Shown here one piece after another: positions 58,101-64,000 of a stretch of 64,000 bases of DNA. The stretch is taken from the NCBI GenBank assembly GCA_001574975.1, contig KQ965733.1:3012-67011 (forward strand). Direction: 5' to 3'. Made by a program: the position numbers and the translations under genes. Within the stretch, counting starts at the first letter, position 1. The number at the start of each line of letters is the position of its first letter. Origin of the DNA: Gonapodya prolifera JEL478. Taxonomy: Eukaryota; Monoblepharomycota; Monoblepharidomycetes; Monoblepharidales; Gonapodyaceae. Below the pieces are notes generated by a model that was given only the letters and a program-made list of their open reading frames with translations, searched no databases and had not been told where the DNA came from.

Positions 58101-59115
58101 TCAAGTTCTCTCTGCCCGACAAGCTCATTATCGTGAGTCTGACGTTAGATTTGATGTGAACGAGATACCCTAACTCGGGTTTTCTTCAACAGTTGATCGC
58201 TGTCATGAACGACGCTGCCACCCTTGTGATTGCCATTGACAACACCAAGATCTCCCAGAGGCCCGACAAGTGGAGAAGTGAGTTTTTATTCTCATGTACT
58301 TCTCGATCACCTGTTAAACCAATACTCCTCTAGTTGGTCAACTTCTTACTCTTTCTTTCGTTCTCGCCATCTGCATCACCGGTCTTTCTTTCGCCCACTA
58401 CTTCATCGCCCGCGACGTGTTTAATCTGACTTTGGATGAACTCCACACCGTCATGTACCTCCAGATTTCGTCGTGCCCTCACTTCGTTATCTTCTCGACT
58501 CGTCTTCCTGGTTTCTTCTGGGAAAACAGGCCCAGCTGGCTCTTCATCGTTGCTGTCGGTGCCACCCAGGTGTTTGCTCTCTTCATGTCCATCTTCGGTA
58601 TTCCAGGCCTCTGCGTTGGTGTCGGTGCTGGATGGGGATTTGCTGTCATCTGGTGAGTTCGTGCAGTTTCAATGTGATCATCCTTTGCCCTAACAAATCC
58701 TGCCTCCAGCATTTCTCTCCTGTCCATCTTCCCTCTCGACTTCATCAAGGTCATGATCATCCGCCACTGGTCGTTCGAAGTTACTGCCACCCTTGTCCCC
58801 ACCCCCGCTCGTCGCGCCAAGCTCGCCGCGCGCAAGGAGAACACCAAGCGCCTCCGCCGCGTTCACGCCACCATGAGCAAGGTCCGTCGCGGTGTGTACC
58901 AGATGATGTTCCTTTCCGCTCTCTGGGGATCTTGGGACAGGTTCACTGCCCTCATGTCTGGTGGACGTCTTCTCGAGCACGGTGCCGGCTTCAACACCGA
59001 CGGCGGTGTGTCCCCCGGCATCTTCGAGAAGAAGCTGGAGCCCGAGCACCCCAAGTCCGCTGACGAGGTTGCGGCGGAGGGAGAGGAGGTGACTGAGATT
59101 GCTACATCCCGATAA
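55188..59115 (+). CDS. Plasma-membrane H+-ATPase, P-type class P3A, tandem copy B
   Basis: Gene layout as in copy [21 protein letters not shown] without the first intron, [10 protein letters not shown], a 12-nt microexon, [67 protein letters not shown], the intact hinge [15 protein letters not shown] (about 57792), [17 protein letters not shown], the C-terminal helices ([20 protein letters not shown]) and an acidic tail ending VTEIATSR. Amino acid differences from copy A cluster at the N-terminus, the N-domain and the C-terminal tail; the middle is nearly identical. Compared with copy A it has an added intron inside [13 protein letters not shown] (about 55931-56003). One ambiguous base lies at 57745. 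Both copies look functional apart from the gap in A, and their promoters differ, so different expression is plausible. Confidence 0.93.
55755..55766 (+). other. 12-nt microexon of H+-ATPase copy B
   Basis: TCCCCTTCCCTG lies between an acceptor (AATTCAG) and a donor (GTATGTG) and is needed to restore the GPLPWLIE sequence that copy A encodes without a break. Frame is kept: GG+T, CCC, CTT, CCC, TG+G. Confidence 0.8.
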
Positions 59116-59423
59116 GAACATAACGTTGAGGGATGGAGGATTTTACTTCAGTTGACAATGCAGTTTAGAATTTTAAAGTTAGTTGTAAGACGTTGGCGAG
59201 CATCTAGCTCATTTGCCCTTGCATCTTTTAATACAGCTTAGATTTGAACTTGACTTGAATTTTGCACTGATCTTGAGAAGAGGCAAAATCTGGTCGACAC
59301 GAAACAAATGTGCCGCAGGGCGGCCAAACTGCGAGTCCAAGTTTGGCCGCCACTGGTCAAAGTTGTCACCTGAAGTCATGTGTAACACACACACAATGAT
59401 GTATTAAAACCAGTAATACAAAA
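59116..59423. other. Intergenic stretch between convergent genes
   Basis: It holds only the 3' untranslated regions of H+-ATPase copy B and the prolyl hydroxylase; no gene is supported. Confidence 0.5.
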
Positions 59424-60635
59424 TTAATTGAACGTCCCCACCCGCTGCCAAATCTAAGTGCAAGAGAACAACTCAGTACTTGCAGAAGGACGAGGGCCCA
59501 ATTATTCACCATACTCACGTTCAATCCCCACTTCTCCTCCCCATTGGTAGGCGGCGTTCCAGAATGCAACGTCCTGTCATCCCCATTCCCCTGCAAATCC
59601 GTGTCCCACCAGAACGTCGCGCTCCCCTTGGTTGGGTGAACGTCGACACCCTTGGCAGATCCGGGAGGTTTCATGCCGGCGATGTGCTTGCTGGCGTGTG
59701 GGAAGTTGGTCGCGCCACCGGCGCTCTCGGGGAGGGAGTTGAGGTAGACGAAGAAGGTGGTCACGCGTTGCCCTCCCCGGTTCTCGGTTTCGAGGAACTG
59801 GGCTGGGAACCAGTCAAAGTGGTGAGCGTAGTGCTGAAAAGAAACAGTAAATAAGAAGACCGAAAAGCGAGCGACCAATAAGCAATGGAAAAAAACCTGT
59901 TCTGGGTCGTAATGCACAACTGCACGAATGCAACAATGTCAAGCTCATGGATGACTAACTCGAAGTTTGCTTCATGACAATAAGCTCACCTTGCATTGGC
60001 TCGGTGTTCTCGAGAGGCACGCCAGAAAAGGCGACCGCACGTTGCTCAATGCATCGGATGACCGGGTCGCCGTTCCGTTCCAAGAACGCCGACGACGACG
60101 TCCTCGCATTGTCTAGGCGCCGCCGCTTCTCGTAGTCAGAATCCTTGGAGTCTTCGACGACAACGGTGGACCGAGCCATCAGGGGCTTGGAAACGTTGAT
60201 GAGGTGTTCGGCCTCCCCAGTCCGGAGGAAGTTATCGATTCGAATGAGTAAAGGGTCCCGCGAGATGATTTCCACCCCAGAGAAGGACGTATCACAAACG
60301 TAGTCCGAAAGGGAGGACCAAGGTGCTCCAAAGAGGCCATCAGGTCCTCGAACGTCTGAGGGAGCCACCTTCGTTTGTGCTGGCAAGAGCTGCACCAGCG
60401 GGTGAGGTAGCCAGGCATTGAGAGTATTAACAACTCTTGGATTGTGTACGACCATGGCAATATATGCTGGGATGTGCAGAATAAGGGAGACTATGACAAC
60501 CGTCTGAAGCAGTGACCTGGGAGCGATTGGAGCCTTTGGATCCCCGAACAGCGACAGAAGAGAGTCCCACGCCCGCGCAGTTTTCACATCCTTTGTGCCG
60601 TCTCGGCCGTTCGCCGTTGCTTTGGGCTTGGCCAT
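59424..60635 (-). CDS. Membrane-anchored prolyl 4-hydroxylase (2-oxoglutarate/Fe(II) dioxygenase)
   Basis: Exon 1 (60635 to about 60000) has a basic N-terminus, one membrane helix (LLQTVVIVSLILHIPAYIAM) and the P4H entry region GVEIISRDPLLIRIDNFLRT with EAEHLINVSKPLMARSTVVV and SSSAFLERNGDPVIRCIEQR. A small exon (VVHYDPEQ, about 59917-59895) precedes HYAHHFDWFPAQFLETENRG, RVTTFFVYLNSLPESAGGAT, VHPTKGSATFWWDTDLQGN and DRTLHSGTPPTNGEEKWGL, then after a last intron NIWQRVGTFN. The Fe ligands are the His and Asp of HFD and the His of LHSG; the Lys of EKWGL binds 2-oxoglutarate. The type II membrane layout suggests the ER or Golgi, like plant and protist P4Hs. The substrate is unknown. The stop codon is at 59424-59426. 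Confidence 0.88.
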
Positions 60636-61149
60636 TTTCTTTACCGGATGATTTGGGCGGCGTCAGGTGAATCATCGAGACCCCTCCCAGCGACCCACTT
60701 TGCCACCCTCCTTCTTCCTCTCCTTCATAATGCTAGATATCAATCGTAATTCTACCAACGATTTCTCCTTTTCACTCGTCTATCACCCCCGTGCTCTCCT
60801 TTTTTCAAATCCACCGACCCAATAAGTCGTCTTTCTCTGGGTAAAATCCCTGCACAGCCAGTATCATACGCTGATAGCATCTGGACTCCATCGCTTTAGA
60901 GAGTAGGTCCCGCATATTGCGACACTTGATGAATGAGCGATAACAAAAGGTACAGTACAAACAGATACCAAAAATATAACACAGATATAAAGGTGATGCA
61001 GAGTAGATGCGAGAAAGAATAATGAGAAAGCAAGTTTGGTGATCAAACAGTGACGTCAACCCAACTTGCCAGGGAAAGCGGGCTTTGGTCTTCACTTTCA
61101 TTCACCAGTTCCCCAGCAACTCCCGCACTCCACGAAGGCAAGCGCCAGA
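60636..61149. promoter_or_regulatory. Divergent spacer between the prolyl hydroxylase and the zinc-module gene
   Basis: About 510 bp contain no supported gene. It must hold the promoters of both divergent genes. The central part (about 60900-61030) is AT-rich. Confidence 0.45.
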
Positions 61150-62188
61150 ATGCTCAAGACTCCCCCAGCCACACCCAAAACGTCCTTGGACGGCACCGGC
61201 GCGCCACTCGCGAGCGAAGGCCAGGTGCTCTTTCCAACTCCACCGCGCACACCCGGAGCAAATCGGACCAGGAAGAGAAGCCGTCTACCGAGCGCTCTAG
61301 TCCCGGCGCTGCTTGATACAGAGCCTGACTGGCGTGTGGTGTGTCCCAGCTTTATGTTCTCTGCCTTTCGTGGATGCCCACATCAGCGTACCATCTTTCG
61401 CCGCTCTGGTCCATTCGCTCCGTTTCGAATCAGCTCCCACCTTCAGTACCTGAACCCATCGACGCTCCTCCGCCTCCGTCAGCGGTTCCTCCTCACAATA
61501 GACGTGTCTTACCAAGTGGAGTTCCAGCAAAACATTGCGTAGGATGTTTCATCGTCAAAGGACAGCGCGAGGTGAAGAGCTTCTCCTCTTTGCGTACTAT
61601 TTCATTTAATCCAACAATTACAACTCTACATTGTGTCCTCTTATTGATACACTAAACGTTGGTTGATAGTTCACGGGCGGAGAATGGAGCGGTCCCCAAC
61701 CTCGTTGCCGTCAATGCCTCGCTGCGCTTCTTCAAAGCAAGGTGCGTGGCCACCCGTTCTTAGCGGAAACTGTTCAACCGACCGACATCCGTCAGACCGA
61801 CCCTTCGTGGTTCCATCACCCCCCTCTCGTGACCACCACGCCTCTTCCGGCACCCATCTATCAGCCCCAGTCACGCGGGTGTGCAGAATGTAGGGGTGTC
61901 CTCTCAAAAAATGAGGTGAGAAAGGCACACGTGCGTTGTTGGAGTTGTCCTCGCCAGAAATTTCGATATGTGTTCAGTTCGACGTGGCCGAATGGAACAA
62001 TGACTACCCGCGGTGCAGGAGCTGCATGACGCTCTTTCTCATGCGAGGAGATGTAAGTGGTCTCCATCGTGGTTTCTCATGCAGCATTGACCTTCCTACG
62101 ACGTTTGCAGGAAGTTCCCATGGTGTACGAGAAGGAAACGTCAGAGGGCGGACTAGGCGCGAGGGCAACGATAAGACCATTCATCTGA
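61150..62188 (+). CDS. Protein with a duplicated C2C2 zinc-knuckle-like module, Stc1-like domain possible
   Basis: The N-terminus (MLKTPPATPKTSLDG, then QVLFPTPPRTPGANRTRKRS) has several TP sites preceded or followed by basic residues, typical of CDK targets, and a basic stretch. After an intron that was not resolved exactly and a proline-rich linker come two modules. Module 1: KHCVGCFIVKGQRE, intron, FTGGEWSGPQPRCRQC. Module 2: GCAECRGVLSKNE, intron, FDVAEWNNDYPRCRSC. Both share C-x2-C, E-F, EW, PRCR-x-C and an intron at the same codon boundary. The C-terminus (EVPMVYEKETSEGGLGARAT) follows a last intron. The C-x2-C ... PRCR-x2-C design recalls the fungal Stc1 domain that links RNAi and chromatin factors, but this is only a resemblance. 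Stop at 62186-62188. Confidence 0.6.
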
Positions 62189-62912
62189 AGGATGAATGGG
62201 TGGGGTTAAAAACTGCATACCTTTCTTTTCATTTTCTTTTTTTCCTTTCCGGTTGAATATAAAAAGCACGATTTTGCCGGTTGTGTTTTCCATCCATCCA
62301 TCCATCCATTCCTCTTCACTTCGAGCAACACGTGAGTTTACTTGCGGTGCATACAGTGACAGGAACTCGCGGACGCGTGGACATGCGTGATGAGGAGAAA
62401 CTGAACAGGCATAGTTCTACTGAGACACACGGTGACGAGCTTGTTATATTCTTTCGCTCCTATCTGATGAATCCCACGGAAGCGACTGGAGCACTTGCGT
62501 TCTCTCCACGGGCACCAGTCTACTTACCAATGTTCCCTTCCCTGTCCCTCCCCCCCCCCCCTCCCCTCCTCCGCTCCTCTGTCTCTCCTGTCAATGTTTT
62601 TAGTTTTGTCGCGCTCAAATGTCTAAAGTTTATTGTTGTGTTGAATACAAACTACTTGTACAAGAGAGCACGCACTCCTTGCCAACTTCATGATGCGTAG
62701 AAGAATAATGCCGACAGGTCAGAAACAGGTGCAAACCGTCTTGTCAAAAGCGCGGAACAGATGAAAAAAGGTCCAAGTCTCGGATTCCAAATGCAGAAAA
62801 CAATGATTATCCCAAGCCAGCTCGGGTTGATAAGAAATATGCAACTCCACGTCCTCTCTTCGAGCTTGACAGAGTTCTATCGTGCCTCTCCCTCCATCTC
62901 TTCCGAAACAGT
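62189..62912. other. Intergenic stretch with a CCAT microsatellite and a C-run
   Basis: A (CATC)n tract lies at about 62291-62309 and a C-run at about 62550-62562. No coding exon is supported between the zinc-module gene and the TPP gene, which are convergent here. Confidence 0.55.
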
Positions 62913-64000
62913 CTAGTTCTGAAAATCTTCCTCTGAGGTCACCCGGACCATTAAGGGTAACAAGTCTGGGCCATCCAAGTCCTTTCGCGCACGAAGCAAT
63001 TCGCTCAGAAGATCCTCGAGATCTCGAGGCGTCTCTAGGTATGCCCGAGCTTCCGTCCGCTTCTTCCCTACAGTAGCAATAAAAGCAGATTGAATCTCGG
63101 CGAGATATGTGAAAAGAGATTCATCGGCACTTCCATCTGTGTCAATTGGGACTCAGTTTGACTGTCAGGACAGACTTCTGAAAACGGGACTCACCGCCAA
63201 CATAAAGTATGAAGTCTCGCTCCGATATGCCCCCATCCTTCAATATGGCTTTTGCAGCAGCAGCTTTATCCACAACGGATGGTCTGAGCTCCAAAGTCTT
63301 GTCGCCAACGAAGACAGAGACAGGCATTCGCGAAAGGATCTTCTCCAAGTTCAATCGCAATTCTGAAGCCTGCCACCTAAACGAAGTAACCGGTCTTAGT
63401 CAATGATAGTTTGGGGCGACCACATGATCTAACCCACTTTCCAAATTCAGGCTCGACGTTCCTGTAGTGCCAAGTCATGTTCACCTCTTTCTCTTCAATT
63501 TTACTATTCTGTGTCCGGGCTTCGTAGTGTTGGAGGACTGGTTTGGCTACTTCCTTCCATTGAATATCGATCTTGTCCGTCAAAACAAGCCAGCCATCGG
63601 AATCTACACGAATGAATTGGCCCTTCTTATCCGTGGAGGCGGAGCACACAGTGCCTGTTGGACTGCCGATTTGGAAAGTGTCGGAAGGCGACTTCACAGG
63701 TCCTTTCCCAACATTCAACGTCGAAGCAGAACACAAAGACTTTCGCGACGAGTCCACTGAAAGCGTTACGGTCGTATCTGACTGGGCATCCGGATGCTCC
63801 GCGTGTGATGTCTCAAGGTCATTATCTTCCGATTCATCGTCCTCGAAAGTCATATCGTCGTCGTCATATGACCGCTCTACGGTGGATATATCTTCCTGGC
63901 GCAAAATCTCGTCCTCGTCTTTGCGGGGATGTCTCACAAAACATCCATGCCTTTTCGAAGTCGTTCGGCTTAGTAAACGGAAATCGAGACTCCACTTTGT
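62913..64000 (-). CDS. Trehalose-6-phosphate synthase/phosphatase, C-terminal part (5' end outside window)
   Basis: The minus strand carries the end of a trehalose-phosphatase (HAD) domain: DGWLVLTDKIDIQWKEVAKP, KIEEKEVNMTWHYRNVEPEF, LRLNLEKILSRMPVSVFVGD, LELRPSVVDKAAAAKAILKD, then after an intron (about 63190-63130) DGSADESLFTYLAEIQSAF and a C-terminal region ending VRVTSEEDFQN. IEEKEV...TWHYRN and the late Asp-rich motif (here GDGSADESLF) are typical of Tps2-like and plant class II TPS proteins. Upstream in the domain there is an acidic, Ser/Thr-rich insert (YDDDDMTFEDDESEDND, about 63870-63640) that is unusual for a TPP domain and may be a regulatory loop. The catalytic DxDGT motif and the synthase domain would lie beyond 64000. 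Confidence 0.8.

Noticed and set aside
62281-62700. Plus-strand ORF between the zinc-module gene and the TPP gene
   Set aside because: Its translation covers a CATC microsatellite and a C-run and has no domain character.

Overview
The window is nuclear DNA of a fungus, most likely a zoosporic (flagellated) one such as a chytrid. The signs are short GT-AG introns in almost every gene, tight gene packing on both strands, a proton-pumping P3A ATPase, a WBP1/OST48 subunit, and an NME8/TXNDC3-type gene (thioredoxin plus three NDK domains), a family tied to axonemal outer dynein arms that non-flagellated fungi lack. The phylum call is an inference from gene content. No species was identified.

Layout. 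1-4.4 kb is gene-poor and transposon-rich: a Tc1/mariner-IS630-like transposase with spliceosomal introns and a broken Ty1/copia fossil. 4.4-11.4 kb holds a possible degenerate mitochondrial carrier (minus), a RANBP9/Gid1-type CTLH E3 scaffold (plus) and a Pro/Gln-rich protein with a lysine-rich tail, possibly MED19-like (minus). 11.7-21.9 kb is one large ATR/Mec1 checkpoint kinase gene with many introns. It is followed by the elongation factor ELL (22.1-24.5 kb), a small unknown gene broken by an assembly gap, TRM5, NME8 (minus), OST48 (plus) and an STK11/LKB1-like kinase with about 1,350 residues of low-complexity N-terminus (minus, 33.5-39.5 kb).

39.7-47 kb is less orderly: an unknown ORF, a hemerythrin-domain protein, a secreted aldose 1-epimerase containing and trailed by minisatellites and bracketed by two diverged direct repeats, a truncated pyrimidine 5'-nucleotidase, and three consecutive small single-pass membrane proteins. 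47.4-64 kb holds L-2-hydroxyglutarate dehydrogenase, a CxxC protein, two tandem P3A H+-ATPase genes, a membrane-anchored prolyl 4-hydroxylase, a protein with a duplicated zinc-knuckle-like module, and the 3' end of a trehalose-phosphate synthase/phosphatase gene that runs off the window.

Most genes are housekeeping and do not form one pathway. Loose themes are DNA-damage signalling and transcription (ATR, ELL), energy and membrane potential (LKB1, two H+-ATPases, L2HGDH) and the secretory pathway (OST48, prolyl hydroxylase, secreted epimerase). No CRISPR, rRNA or tRNA gene was recognised. The points most worth a second look are the duplicated zinc module with a conserved internal intron, the H+-ATPase pair with differing introns (one a 12-nt microexon) and tracts of identical sequence, the run of small membrane proteins, and the repeat-bounded epimerase/nucleotidase segment. 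All exon boundaries were read by eye; those stated to the base are where frame and GT-AG sites agree.
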